From positions 21,706,570 through 21,770,569 of the forward strand of contig JAQNBH010000012.1 in assembly GCA_028752905.1 (NCBI GenBank): 64,000 nt of DNA, given 5' to 3'. The position numbers and the translations under genes are program-made. The DNA is from Cladorhizidae sp. MBARI D1340-BT2. Taxonomy: Eukaryota; Porifera; Demospongiae; Poecilosclerida; Cladorhizidae. The notes beneath the pieces are model-generated. The model did no database searches, was not told the origin of the DNA, and saw only the letters and a list, made by a program, of their open reading frames with translations. Positions 1 to 11,164 of the stretch are shown here, in pieces; within the stretch, counting starts at the first letter, position 1; every line of letters starts with the position of its first letter.

Positions 1-204
1 TATTATATTATTATCAACATTATCATTATCAAAACTTTATAGTTGAGTTGCTCTGACAAAATGTGAAAGTTTCAGGGAGAAGGAAAGGAATACAAATTAT
101 AGCTACCCCAGCTTTGGGCATTACCATGACAACACTGTAGGGTAGGACTGCACGTCTAATTACACGTCGACACTGGAACTTCATTACGTCCCTCCCCCAT
201 GCAG

Positions 205-333
205 GCATCAACGCACTGTTCCTTTGAAGCTCTGAACTCGTCCCTAGAGACTCCCGTATTGGGGCAAGTGGCGTACGTAGCGGACGTGAGGCATCCGTAC
301 GTCTTCACCGAAGAGGGCTGGCAACAAGTCCAA
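205..333 (+). CDS. Exon: NC1 trimerisation-like segment
   Basis: Forty-three codons sit between a pyrimidine-rich acceptor (ccctcccccatgcag) and a gtaagg donor, both in phase 0. The residues VLGQVAYVADVRHPYVF and EEGWQQVQ match the pattern of the multiplexin trimerisation domain, where a short beta strand is followed by an aromatic-Val repeat and a GW/GF..VQL ending. The ATG at 199 lies inside the acceptor and is not a start. Upstream exons are outside the window. Confidence 0.75.
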
Positions 334-3300
334 GTAAGGGGAAGGGGAGAGGCAGGGCAGGGTAGTAGGGAGGTGGGCAGGGCAGCAGGGAGGTGGGCAG
401 GGCAGCAGGGAGGTGGGCTTAGAGTTTCATGTGACAGAAATATAATATTGTGAGGCGTAATTATATCTGCTCTTATGGTAGTAATGTAGAATCAATATGC
501 ATATTTGTTGCTGTTGTTGCTGTTATATGTTGTCTTTCAGTTGCAACCAAATCTGCTACAGCGTCCCAGATTATCAAAAAGGGACGTTTTTGACATGGAG
601 TTCATTTATGACACTGCACAGGTCTGTAGTAAGGACTGATAATATTAAGCAGTGAAACGTGTTGTTGTTGTTGTTTTCCCATATCTATGTGTTTAACTCT
701 GACAAATATAACTTTCTTTGCATGGTTAGTTGGGACCTATACTTCTTCCCCATAGCATAGGACTGTAGTGGGGACTGATACTGAGGGAGTGCTGGTTCCC
801 CATAGCATAGGACTGTAGTGGGGACTGGTTACTGAGGGAGTGCTGGTTCCTAGCATAGGACTGTAGTGGGGACTGGTACTGAGGGAGTGCTGGTTCCTCA
901 TAGCATAGGACTGTAGTGGGGACTGATACTGAGGGAGTGCTGGTTCCTCATAGCATAGGACTGTAGTGGGGACTGATATACTGAGGGAGTGCTGGTTCCT
1001 CATAGCATAGGACTGTAGTGGGGACTGGTACTGAGGGAGTGCTGGTTCCTCATAGCATAGGACTGTAGTGGGGACTGATACTGAGGGAGTGCTGGTTCCT
1101 CATAGCATAGGACTGTAGTGGGGACTGACTGATACTGAGGGAGTGCTGGTTCCCCATGGCATAGGACTGTAGTGGGGACTGGTTACTGAGGGAGTGCTGG
1201 TTCCTCATAGCATAGGACTGTAGTGGGGACTGGTACTGAGGGAGTGCTGGTTCCTCATAGCATAGGACTGTAGTGGGGACTGATACTGAGGGAGTGCTGG
1301 TTCCTCATAGCATAGGACTGTAGTGGGGACTGGTACTGAGGGAGTGCTGGTTCCTCATAGCATAGGACTGTAGTGGGGACTGGTACTGAGGGAGTGCTGG
1401 TTCCTCATAGCATAGGACTGTAGTGGGGACTGGTACTGAGGGAGTGCTGGTTCCCCATGGCATAGGACTGTAGTGGGGACTGGTACTGATGAGGGAGTGC
1501 TGGTTCCTCATAGCATAGGACTGTAGTGGGGACTGGTACTGAGGGAGTGCTGGTTCCCCACAGCATAGGACTGTAGTGGGGACTGCTGAGGGAGTGCTGG
1601 TTCTCCACTTTGGATTGCATTGCTCTAGCCCTAGCTATTGCCCTGGCCTTAACCCTAATCCCTAATCCTTAGCCATAGCCTTAATCCTAATCCTAGTCAT
1701 TGCTCTGACCCTAACTGAAGCCCTAATCTAGTATACTATTGCTGATATTATCACAATGATGTAATGCTAGCATTATGCAATGTTGATAATATACAACCCT
1801 TGTATGCATCGAATATGTATATTATTCCTAATAGAAGCACACTCAGAGGTCTACTATGGAATGCCGTTATGGTTTCCATATAAGGGTGGGGTGGGATCCT
1901 ATAATTATTGTTCTCCCAGCGAAACAGAGTTGACCTCGGCTCATGTGATTGTGTGTGTAGTGTGGCAATGGTGTGCTCGAGAGCGGTGAGGACTGTGATG
2001 GCAAGGAGATGGGAGCACACACTTGCCAGAGCATCAACCAAGACCTACCGTAAGCTCCTAGTTAGTTGAACAGCATTTCATGATAGTCACCTGGTCCTGC
2101 TCACCATGAAACAGAATCTCTGCCACGTTGCAGTACCTAATATGTCTGACAGTATTCATCAAATACCACAAACTGGCAGATTAGTCTACTTTTTTTTCTT
2201 CTTCTTTTTTTCCTTTCCTTCTTTTTTTCTTTTTCCATTCCTTTTTTTTTCTTCCTTTATTTTTTCCTTCCTTTCCCCCTTTATTTCCCCCCCTTTATTT
2301 TTTCCCCTTTCTCTCTCCTTTTCCCCCCTTTTTTTCCTTTTCCTTTTTTTCTTTACCCTTTCCCCCCCCCCCCCCCCCCTTTTTCTTTTTTTCCCTTTCT
2401 TTTTCCTTTTCTTTTTTCCCCTTTTTTTTTCCTTTTCTTTTTCTTTCTTCCTTTTTTTCCCCTTTTCTTTTTTCCTTCCCCCCCCTCCCCCCCCCCCCCC
2501 CCCCCCAGCACACATAACTTGCAAGCAAACAATAGGTCCACTCATAAAAACTAGTATCAGAGGATTCCAAACTGCATGCCCATGACTCACATGTTACTCA
2601 ATTGTTGCTTAAAGGCGTGCTAATGTAGCATTGGATTCTGTCTCGCTAAAGCAGAAGGAGTAGGTTTGTGTATGGGAAATGTATTACATTTCTTGTTAAC
2701 TTTTGAATTACCCGTCAGTTCCTGTCCTTCCCCCACCTCCTCCACGCTGTAGGTATGTGGGCAGTCTCTCTTGTGACGACATGTGCAGCTACAGTACTTA
2801 TAAATGCCAAACACTAGCGGTAAGTCAAATTTTAGACAGTATATTAGTAAGTATATTAGTTGGTCAATGTATTAATCAGTAGTATATTAGTCTGTGTATT
2901 AGTCATATTTTAGTTAGTATATTAATCATACATGTAAAGCTGGGTCCACAATAGGCTCATGACAAACATGGACACATTCCTGTGGTCTACGGGAATAGCC
3001 CCTCTATAAAGGTGATATTCTCTGTTGACTGTCTGGCTACATTTTGTTAAGCACCTACTTTACTGATTGGTTCTAGCCTCTCTCTCTCTGGTAAGTGTGT
3101 GTTGAGACTGTCTCCTCCCTCGAAAGTCACGCATTTCTTCCCATTGCTGGAGCAGATAAATTAGATGTGGTGACCACGAGTGACCACGAGCAACATTTGC
3201 CATGCCTTCTAGCCCGGCAGTGATCCATGCCAATTAATAAATAAAATTACATCTGCACATTCACAAAGTTTGTTAAGCAACTGCTCAATCTTAAGCATCC

Positions 3301-6300
3301 ATTTAAATTTGTTTGTGAATTTTTTGTAGGATTAATCTTATATTATAGAATGCCATGTATAATATTACTATTCATATAATATTACTATTCATAGTGTGTA
3401 TTAATGCAATATCCTCATTAACACACACAACACACACACACAACCCACACACTCGCGTGAGACAGGTGCTTGTCTTTGCCATGAACGCCTCATTCCGAGC
3501 CTCTTCACCCCTCCAAAGACTGCACTACCATCCTGCTAGTCGCTACATGTCGGACCTTCACGAGCTTGATCTAGCCTGCCAGGCAGAGGCCATGGCTGGA
3601 GGAAGGAGGGGCACCTACGTGGCCGTGGTATCCACCGCACATCGATCCATTGATAGCATTTCACCCTATCAATACGGAGAGGATTTCCCTGTCATCAATA
3701 CCAAGGTGGGTGGGTACATTTGTAGTGAGCAGGTCACATGATCAATGGGCGTGGTTTTGACCTATTTCAAAATGGCAACAGCAAAAAGAAAAGAAAACGA
3801 GCTTAGCTTGGTGGATTCTCGGCAACAGATGTTTCAGCCACTTTTAGCTCCCCCCAAAAAATTCCAGCATACCTTGAATTTTTTTTTGATAAAGTATATA
3901 GTAAAGTAGTAAAGTGCCAGACCCCTAAACTAAACACACAACAACAAAAAAAGGATATTTGTCTTCAATGAACTAATTCAGGAGAGAATTTTTTTAGTAA
4001 AGGATCATCAACACAATAAGCACACTTGTGTGGGTGTGCAATATTATTTGATGCTGCTCATTTTCACTGAAAAGAAGTTTTCACTGAAAAGAAGTGAACA
4101 AGTTTTGCTGAGAAGCTTTCTCATGCCACAATGGTTGTCACCACATACCTTCAGCAAAACCGGGGGAAGTGCTTGGTGATCCATGTATCCTTGACTACAG
4201 TAATAGAGATGGTCAAGAATGACTACAAAACTGGTTCCTTGAGCAGCTTCTTAAAAGAGACTGACAGTATAATGTTTGTTGAGAGGAAACCACTAATGTT
4301 TACAGCAAAAAAATCTTTGTCTTTAAATATATCAGGAATGCAGTAGCACTTGTTAGACTAGTTTGACCCGATTTCAAAATGACGGGCAACAAGAGTAGTT
4401 AGTACCCACTTTGGCACGTTGAGCCTCGTAAATGATGGCTTCAGCCATTTTGAGGTCCAAAAATGCATCCAGCGAGCCTTGAATCCTTCGTTGAGATATT
4501 AACCACATTCCTAAATAAATATTCCTAAATAAACAACCCATGAAATTAGCCCTGAGGGAACTGTCTCTATCTATCTACTCTTTTCCCATACAGCTTGCGT
4601 ACAATAGATCCATTCGTTATAATAAGATTAAAAAATTGTCTGACTTGTTGCAGAAACTAATCTTTTCAGTAAAGCAACGGTCATCCGCATGATAAACACG
4701 TGTGCCATTTTGAGCCTAGACAAGCTGTTTCAGCTGCTGCTGTGCAAAGAAGCAAAACATAATCCGTTGGGTTTCCTCAGGAGTTTGCTCTTGTGACAAT
4801 AGTTAACAGCGCAGACCTTCAGCCACAGTAAAGAATAGCATTTGCTATGATCGGTTAGTGCTGGAGTTATCCTGAGCATGGTCATGAAGGCTACTTGCTA
4901 TATAGAGGGATCAATATATGAAGGTATAGAGGGATTAATATATGAAGGCCTCTTATAGAGGGATCAATATATGAAGGCTACTTGGCTATATAGAGGGATC
5001 AATATATGAAGGCTACTTGGCTATATAGAGGGATCAATATATGAAGGTATAGAGGGATTAATATATGAAGGCTTCTTGGCTATATAGAGGGATCAATATA
5101 TGATGGCTACTTGGCTATATAGAGGGATCAATATATGAAGGCTACTTGGCTATATAGAGGGATCAATATATGAAGGTATAGAGGGATTAATATATGAAGG
5201 CTTCTTGGCTATATAGAGGGATCAATATATGATGGCTACTTGGCTATATAGAGGGATCAATATATGAAGGCTACTTGGCTATATAGAGGGATCAATATAT
5301 GAAGGCTACTTGCTATATAGAGGGATCAATATATGAAGGCTACGTGATATATAGAGGGATCAATATATCAAGGCTACTTGCTATATAGAGAGATCAATAT
5401 ACGAATGCTTCTTGGCTATATAGAGGGATCAATATATCAAGGCTACATGGAGGAATCAATATATCAAGGCTACATGGAGGAATCAATAATATATGAAGGC
5501 TTCTTGGCTATATAGAGGAATCAATATATGAAGGCTACTTGCTATATAGAGGGATCAATATATGAAGGCTACTTGGCTATATAGAGGGATCAATATATGA
5601 AGGCTACTTGGCTATATAGAGGGATCGAGCAACTTGGCTATATAGAGGGATCAATATATCAAGGCTACTTGGCTATATAGGGATCAATATATCAAAGCTA
5701 CTTGGCTATATAGAGGAATCAATATATGATTACATCCTACCTGATGAACACCATACTTATTATAAATGGTAAAGGGTCTACATTGGTAAATTCTGCAATT
5801 TCCAATTTCATAAATGTGTCGTGTATTTAAAGTACATCGCAATGAATATTCACTGACCCCCCACCCACCCCTTCCCTCCTCCCTTCTCTTATCTGCCTCA
5901 GGGGGAGATGATAGCAGCATCGTGGAACTCCTTCCATCCATCAAATACTTCTCGTAATCTGTTGCTGACAGCCACCGGAAATACTGCGCCATGGTAACAT
6001 ATTCACTTCTACATTCTATTGTCCAGGCCCTAACACTAGTCATTGGGTGTAGTTGGTCTCGAGTTGATAGAGTACAGAGTCCGAGCATAAATTGCTGTAT
6101 ACATTTAGTTTGTGCATAGACGATGCATACCTAGAGGGAAGATATAGAGGATGCATATATACCTAGAGGGAAGATATAGAGGATGCATATATACCTAGAG
6201 GGAAGATATAGAGGATGCATATATACCTAGAGGGAAGATATAGAGGATGCATATATACCTAGAGGGAAGATATAGAGGATGCATATATACCTAGAGGGAA

Positions 6301-8515
6301 GATATAGAGGATGCATATATACCTAGAGGGAAGATATAGAGGATGCATATATACCTAGAGGGAAGATATAGAGGATGCATATATACCTAGAGGGAAGATA
6401 TAGAGGATGCATATATACCTAGAGGGAAGATATAGAGGATGCATATATACCTAGAGGGAAGATATAGAGGATGCATATATACCTAGAGGGAAGATATAGA
6501 GGATGCATATATACCTAGAGGGAAGATATAGAGGATGCATATATACCTAGAGGGAAGATATAGAGGATGCATATATACCTAGAGGGAAGATATAGAGGAT
6601 GCATATATACCTAGAGGGAAGATATAGAGGATGCATATATACCTAGAGGGAAGATATAGAGGATGCATATATACCTAGAGGGAAGATATAGAGGATGCAT
6701 ATATACCTAGAGGGAAGATATAGAGGATGCATATATACCTAGAGGGAAGATATAGAGGATGCATATATACCTAGAGGGAAGATATAGAGGATGCATATAT
6801 ACCTAGAGGGAAGATATAGAGGATGCATATATACCTAGAGGGAAGATATAGAGGATGCATATACACCTAGAGGGAAGATATAGAGGATGCATATACACCT
6901 AGAGGGAAGATATAGAGGATGCATATACACCTAGAGGGAAGATATAGAGGATGCATATACACCTAGAGGGAAGATATAGAGGATGCATATACACCTAGAG
7001 GGAAGATATAGAGGATGCATATACACCTAGAGGGAAGATATAGAGGATGCATATATACCTAGAGGGAAGATATAGAGGATGCATATATACCTAGAGGGAA
7101 GATATAGAGGATGCATATATACCTAGAGGGAAGATATAGAGGATGCATATATACCTAGAGGGAAGATATAGAGGATGCATATATACCTAGAGGGAAGATA
7201 TAGAGGATGCATATATACCTAGAGGGAAGATATAGAGGATGCATATATACCTAGAGGGAAGATATAGAGGATGCATATATACCTAGAGGGAAGATATAGA
7301 GGATGCATATATACCTAGAGGGAAGATATAGAGGATGCATATATACCTAGAGGGAAGATATAGAGGATGCATATATACCTAGAGGGAAGATATAGAGGAT
7401 GCATATATACCTAGAGGGAAGATATAGAGGATGCATATATACCTAGAGGGAAGATATAGAGGATGCATATATACCTAGAGGGAAGATATAGAGGATGCAT
7501 ATATACCTAGAGGGAAGATATAGAGGATGCATATATACCTAGAGGGAAGATATAGAGGATGCATATATACCTAGAGGGAAGATATAGAGGATGCATATAT
7601 ACCTAGAGGGAAGATATAGAGGATGCATATATACCTAGAGGGAAGATATAGAGGATGCATATATACCTAGAGGGAAGATATAGAGGATGCATATATACCT
7701 AGAGGGAAGATATAGAGGATGCATATATACCTAGAGGGAAGATATAGAGGATGCATATATACCTAGAGGGAAGATATAGAGGATGCATATATACCTAGAG
7801 GGAAGATATAGAGGATACATACTTAGAGGGAAGATAGAGGATGCATACCGACTAAACCCGCTAGTTTTGCTGGTGGCAATGCCGTTACCTAAATGGGAGA
7901 GAGGTCGGCCACAGTTGCGAGCGAAGGAAAAGTGATCACAAAATTGAGAAGTGAACTGAGTGAAGCACAAGTCAGGCTCTCTACTATATCATCTTTGATA
8001 ATAGTAGTTACTCGGGTCAACAGGTGCTCCTAGTCCTATCAGTAATATCTGGGGGGGAAATTGTCGGAAATTTTTCGTGGTCGCACTAGCCAATGAAAAT
8101 GCAAGACGGATAACTTCCACTGTGTTAATTGGCAGTCCTTATTGTTAGTTTACACACCAGTGGCAGAGGGCTAAGATGGCTTTGAGAAGGGATCAAGAAT
8201 AATCTGTGGGGGTCGGGGTACAATGACATGATAATTTTACAGCATATATACTGTCCCCCCTCTAGGAATGGGGTGTGGCACGGCTCTGATGGCCGACACT
8301 CCGGCAGAGGAGGAGTGGGTCCCGAGGAAAGCTGCAATTCCTGGACCAGTTATTCCTCGGACCTGACGGGAAGAGCTTCGTTGTTCGGGCATCTGCAAGG
8401 TTACATGGCAGAGGAGCACAGGAGTGAGTGGCCGCTCATTAGCTGCGACTCTGCTGACATGGCATTCCTCTGCGTGCATCTCACACGTACACCATCGCGA
8501 TTAGCAGCAATCTAA
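205..8515 (+). CDS. Multiplexin (collagen XV/XVIII-like) gene, 3' part: trimerisation domain, hinge and endostatin
   Basis: This is the C-terminal part of a basement-membrane collagen, secreted to the extracellular matrix. Exons 205-333, 541-621, 3466-3705, 5902-5993 and 8266-8515 join in frame (792 nt, 263 codons plus TAA). The order is an NC1 trimerisation-like segment, a short hinge, then an endostatin domain. The endostatin fold is indicated by VLVFAMN at its start, then DLACQAEA, then ASWNSF, then VWHGSDG, ESCNSW, ISCDSAD and AFLCVHL. This gives the four cysteines expected to form two disulfides. The decisive evidence is the phase-2 junction between exons 4 and 5: TG plus G makes the Trp codon just before NGVWHGSD. 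The Gly-X-Y collagenous part must lie left of the window. The domain between the first and second cysteine is a few residues shorter than in vertebrates as far as I recall. Family assignment is strong by motif, but no alignment was run. Confidence 0.88.
346..418 (+). repeat. Small 20-bp tandem repeat in intron
   Basis: About three and a half copies of a G-rich unit (cagggcagcagggaggtggg) start just after the 333 donor. G-rich runs near a donor can act as intronic splicing enhancers in animals; that role is speculation here. Confidence 0.8.
541..621 (+). CDS. Exon: hinge between trimerisation domain and endostatin
   Basis: Twenty-seven codons follow a good acceptor (ttgtctttcag) and end at CAG|gtctgt, phase 0 on both sides. 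The frame set by the previous exon stays open and encodes a charged, proline-containing linker (LQPNLLQRPRLSKRD). A basic KR dipeptide inside it could be a processing site, as the multiplexin hinge is protease-sensitive in known members; that is inference. One other frame is also open, so the assignment rests on phase matching. Confidence 0.65.
737..1605 (+). repeat. 50-bp minisatellite, ~17 copies
   Basis: The unit contains cataggactgtagtggggac followed by actgagggagtgctggttcc. Copies vary by one to four bases and by small insertions. It is intronic in the collagen gene. Reverse-strand reading frames across it are repeat artefacts. Confidence 0.95.
1606..2185. other. Intron sequence, no gene seen
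   Basis: At 1621-1735 there are degenerate telomere-like words (ccctaatcc, cttaaccctaatcc) that are too irregular for a telomere. I see no convincing exon in the rest. Confidence 0.5.
2188..2506 (+). repeat. Polypyrimidine tract (~320 bp)
   Basis: An almost unbroken run of T and C includes poly-C stretches around 2363-2379 and 2477-2506. Such tracts can form triplex (H-DNA) structures and assemble poorly. Frames through it encode only low-complexity Phe/Pro or Lys/Gly. Confidence 0.9.
2830..2935 (+). repeat. Short irregular tandem repeat (tatattagt words)
   Basis: Several copies of a roughly 20-bp AT-rich unit containing gtatattagt. The remaining intron, 2936-3465, shows no supported feature except a CA-rich stretch at 3419-3450 before the exon acceptor. 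Confidence 0.6.
3466..3705 (+). CDS. Exon: endostatin domain, N-terminal half
   Basis: Eighty codons in phase 0 run from gagacag|GTG to ACCAAG|gtgggt. VLVFAMN corresponds to the endostatin opening strand and DLHELDLACQAEA to the region of the first conserved cysteine. GTYVAVVSTAH and FPVINTK correspond to the long beta strand and the conserved V.N.K turn before the next exon. The acceptor has a CA-repeat instead of a classic pyrimidine tract, so the exact 5' edge is less certain than the coding content. Confidence 0.82.
3762..4350 (+). repeat. Dispersed repeat family A, copy 1
   Basis: It starts near ttgacctatttcaaaatgg and includes gtaaaggatcatcaacacaa and cacacttgtgtg. The same ordered blocks recur at 4359-4880 and, in part, at 59105-59400, so it is a repeat and not a gene. 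No terminal repeats or coding capacity could be assigned. Confidence 0.6.
4359..4880 (+). repeat. Dispersed repeat family A, copy 2
   Basis: It shares ttgacccgatttcaaaatg, cttttcagtaaagcaacgg, aaacacgtgtgcc and tcctgagcatg blocks with copy 1 and with the 59-kb copy. It lies directly after copy 1 in the same orientation, so this is a tandem duplication or nested insertion. Confidence 0.6.
4898..5735 (+). repeat. 35-bp minisatellite, ~22 copies, irregular
   Basis: The unit contains ctatatagagggatcaatat then atgaaggctacttgg, with shortened and variant copies (tcaaggctac, gaaggtatag). It is intronic, between endostatin exons 3 and 4. A compound block at about 5040-5075 recurs at about 5160-5195. 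Confidence 0.92.
5902..5993 (+). CDS. Exon: endostatin domain, central segment
   Basis: The acceptor is tcttatctgcctcag and the donor is ATG|gtaaca. The exon has 30 codons plus two bases (phase 2). GEMIAASWNSF aligns with the endostatin pattern (acidic, hydrophobic pair, S-W..hydrophobic-F) that follows the N.K turn. The exon ends in the middle of the Trp codon completed by the next exon. It lies between the 35-bp and 32-bp arrays, so a small real exon is embedded in repeat DNA. Confidence 0.8.
6117..7849 (+). repeat. 32-bp minisatellite, ~54 near-identical copies
   Basis: The unit contains ggatgcatatatacctagag then ggaagatataga. Copies are essentially identical except for a contiguous block at about 6855-7030 where atatatacc becomes atatacacc, and degraded terminal units. 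It lies in the last intron of the endostatin gene, about 120 bp after exon 4. Confidence 0.97.
8266..8515 (+). CDS. Exon: endostatin domain, C-terminal half and stop
   Basis: The acceptor is ctgtcccccctctag. The first base completes TGG, then N-G-V-W-H-G-S-D, the diagnostic endostatin segment. ESCNSW, ISCDSAD and AFLCVHL give cysteines 2 to 4 with typical spacing. The protein ends after LAAI with TAA at 8513-8515. No exact AATAAA is visible in the following 100 bases, so the polyadenylation site is not assigned. Confidence 0.87.
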
Positions 8516-9705
8516 ACTTCCTAGTGTGTATTACAAAAATACTTTATTTTATCTATTTTTGTGTGCATGATAAATATAAAATAGTATATGTTTATTGATG
8601 ATATATATATAAATATATATATAAGTATATATATGTAGTATATGTTTTATTGACGTGGTTTTCAAGCATGGCAAGCATATAATTTTATTCAATTGTGACG
8701 TGGCACATGGAAAAAGTGGGAATGATGCGATGCAGTTCATATCAGGTGGCCTTGCTAATCCTGATCTCCATCAGAGGATTTTGATTGGTGTAACATTTGC
8801 TAAATTATAATTTTTTGCTAGGTAAGTAGTCATTTTTCAAAATGGCCAATGGGGGGGGGAGGAGGATACGTTTCAATATTGTGGCCACCAGTCCACTTGG
8901 AATCCAATCTTAGTTGGTTTCTAATTGCAGCGTGAATCTCTCATTTGGCCTCCGTCTTGATTCTAATTGCATGCACTCATTTGGCCTCAATCTTGATTCT
9001 AATGGAACTAATTGCAAGCATCTCTAATTTGGTCTCCATCTTGATTCCAATTGCAAGCATGAATCTCATTTGGCCTCCATCTTGATTCTAATTGCAAGCA
9101 TGAATCTCATTTGGCCTCCATCTTGATTCTAATTGCAAGCATGAATCTCATTTGGCCACCATCTTGAATCTTTTGGTTCAGATATTGACGAAGTTTCCTA
9201 TCAATTAATTTTTGTTGCGAAATTTATATTTTCAAGGAAATTCAAAAGCCTGCTATAAAGACAAGTAGAGGGAATTTGGAAAAGGACGCACTAAATTTTT
9301 TAAATTTGTTTATTGTCCTTCGCATTAAGTTTGCTGACTTTCAAATTTACTTTCCCATAATTGGGAGAGCATGCTCTTTATATGATTTTCCTTGAATTCA
9401 TATTATATACTATAATGGGTCTAAGTTCCAAGTTTTTGACTGGCCTTCAGTTTGAGAAAATACCAGGGATCAAATAAGGATGCCCTCCACATAAGAGAAT
9501 GGCCTCTTCTGCACCTTCTCACAAGGTGCAGCATCTATCTATAGGATAGGAAGAAGCTAGTGAAGTCATTTTCTGTAGAAAGAAGATGACCTGTAAAGAG
9601 TCTCCTGTCTGCAAGGGAGTAAGGCTGTTATTCTTGAGAAGGAGTTTAGCCTGCTCTAGAGAATGCTGCAGTCTTGTAACTTCTGATGTCCGGTCCTGTG
9701 AAATT
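8516..9705. other. Downstream region with AT microsatellite and a 41-bp repeat; no gene
   Basis: At 8598-8640 there is an (AT)n-type stretch. At about 8925-9165 a 41-bp unit (attgcaagcatgaatctcat, ttggcctccatcttg) is repeated about five times with variation. The rest, to 9705, is AT-rich with no supported coding sequence. It is probably the 3' flank of the collagen gene. Confidence 0.6.
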
Positions 9706-10572
9706 TCAGGAAGATGAAAATGTTAGTTGGCCTTGACTAACCCATTCTTGCACTGTGAGGCCTGTGATGCTGGTGTCTCTCAAATCAACGCTCCAGGTGT
9801 GGGGGTCTTCAACCCTGTATTTGAGAATGGGATGATAGTGGGACGATCCAGGGACCCACTGGCTCAAATTCAAGACTGAGTTCTTGAACCTCCTGGGACT
9901 CAGTTTGCGGTAAAAATGTACTCTGACAAACACACATGCTCTATAAATCAATGAAGCATGTTCTGCTTCTCTGCAACTCTCCATGCTGACAGGGACAGTG
10001 CACTGTCATCCCGTCTGAACGTGGTAAAAGTGAAGGATGTGCTGGGACCACGAGATATACAAGGCAGATACTGTTCAGATAATGCACTGGCAGCAAAGTA
10101 CATGGCAGAGACCCTCCAGTGTCCCCTGCATGTGGAACGACAGAGGCCTGCCCTGCCACACCAGGAAAGTGACCTTTCAGACAGTGCACCAGGGCATATG
10201 GTCCGTCACCCATGGGACGACAGTGACAATGACAACCACGTCCTGGAGAACATGCCATCTAGACTATAATCACGCATACACCTACTCATCTGTCAAACAC
10301 ACGTTCACTTATGTTAACCCAGTAACTCGCCCAATCCCACTGTCAATACCTTTCACCTCCTCACAATGAGTAACTGTCATTTGTCTGACAAGCTACGCCA
10401 GCCTAAGGGACATGTAAATGGGGAAACATGGGGAAAAGAAGAAAGCAGCAGGAGGGGGAGTGGCCAGGTGGGAAAGAAATGTTCCTCTACGTGGGTCTGT
10501 CAGTGCTGGCCAAGAGGGCCATGCAGCTGGCAGACAATCCCTCACAGGTGTACAGAAAGCACAAGGAGTTCA
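9706..10572. other. Unidentified, probably degraded mobile-element sequence
   Basis: Several short overlapping frames occur on both strands and none matches a family I can name. The + frame at 10428-10572 (NPSQVYRKHKEF, SVLAKRAMQLAD) looks compositionally like real coding sequence. It stops matching any pattern where the minus-strand gypsy relic begins, so this may be a truncated unknown element. No host gene is called. Confidence 0.35.
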
Positions 10573-11150
10573 TGCCACTCAGTCTCGGCTGTCCTTCTTT
10601 GTCAGATCTGAAAGTGGAGCTGCTGTAGAGGAGAAGGACGAGATGAACTGTAACCTGCCAATCCCAGGAATGACCTGACATCCTTTTTCTTCCTTGGCAC
10701 TTGAAACTCCCTCACAGCCATCACCTTGGCTTCTTCAGGCCTGATCTCTCCTCGGCCCACAATGTGGCCCAGGTATCTACACTATCTCATGCATGGCTGT
10801 CAGTCCTGCTCCCTTTAGAGTTTCCAATATGGGCACATGTGGTCTCCCCAGGAGTTGCTGAAGATCACCAGGTTTTCGTAGGCTGCAGCATACCCTGTGA
10901 GGTCTGCCAGAAGCTCATTCATGAGGCGCTGAAACACCACTGGTGCTCCCACTAGGCCGAATGCATAACTGTGAACTGGTATTGGCCCAGTGCAGTCACA
11001 AATGCTGTTTTCAATTTAGACTGCTCCTCTACGGGAACCTGCCAGTACCCCTTGGTAAGAGGGTAGAGATGAACTGGGCCCAACCCAGTCCATCTATGCG
11101 GTCATTGATCAGCAAGGGGTGTGGATCAGGGACTGTTACCTTATTTAGTG
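10573..11150 (-). pseudogene. Ty3/gypsy reverse transcriptase relic
   Basis: Read on the minus strand from 11150 down, successive motifs of a Ty3/gypsy RT appear in shifting frames. They are KVTVPDPHPLL, FGLVGAPVVFQRLMNELL, then the connection-region pieces EEAKVMAVREF, KKDVRSFLGLAGY and TAAPLSDLTKK. The catalytic YxDD motif is missing: the palm strand reads AAYENLVIFSNS, so both aspartates are gone. Frameshifts and stops confirm a dead copy. Family assignment is from motifs only. Confidence 0.85.
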
Positions 11151-11164
11151 GTCCTGAATGTTCT

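Noticed and set aside
199..453. ORF starting at ATG 199 as a small gene
   Set aside because: The ATG lies inside the splice acceptor and the frame after 333 is intronic repeat.
737..1620. Minus-strand ORFs over the 50-bp repeat
   Set aside because: Translations simply repeat the minisatellite, with no start or splice context.
1621..1735. Interstitial telomere (ccctaa words)
   Set aside because: Words are irregular and mixed with ccctagc, ccttagcc and ctgaagcc; no sustained TTAGGG array.
2106..2590. 159- and 134-residue ORFs over the polypyrimidine tract
   Set aside because: Pure low-complexity Phe/Ser/Pro or Lys/Gly caused by base composition.
2753..2819. Possible extra collagen exon (gctgtag|GTATGTGG ... 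CTAGCG|gtaagt)
   Set aside because: Splice sites look good, but the upstream exon ends in phase 0 and this piece has a stop in phase 0. The flanking exons join perfectly without it.
6117..7849. CRISPR array
   Set aside because: Units are contiguous with no unique spacers, and the setting is a eukaryotic intron. The same reasoning applies to every other array in the window.
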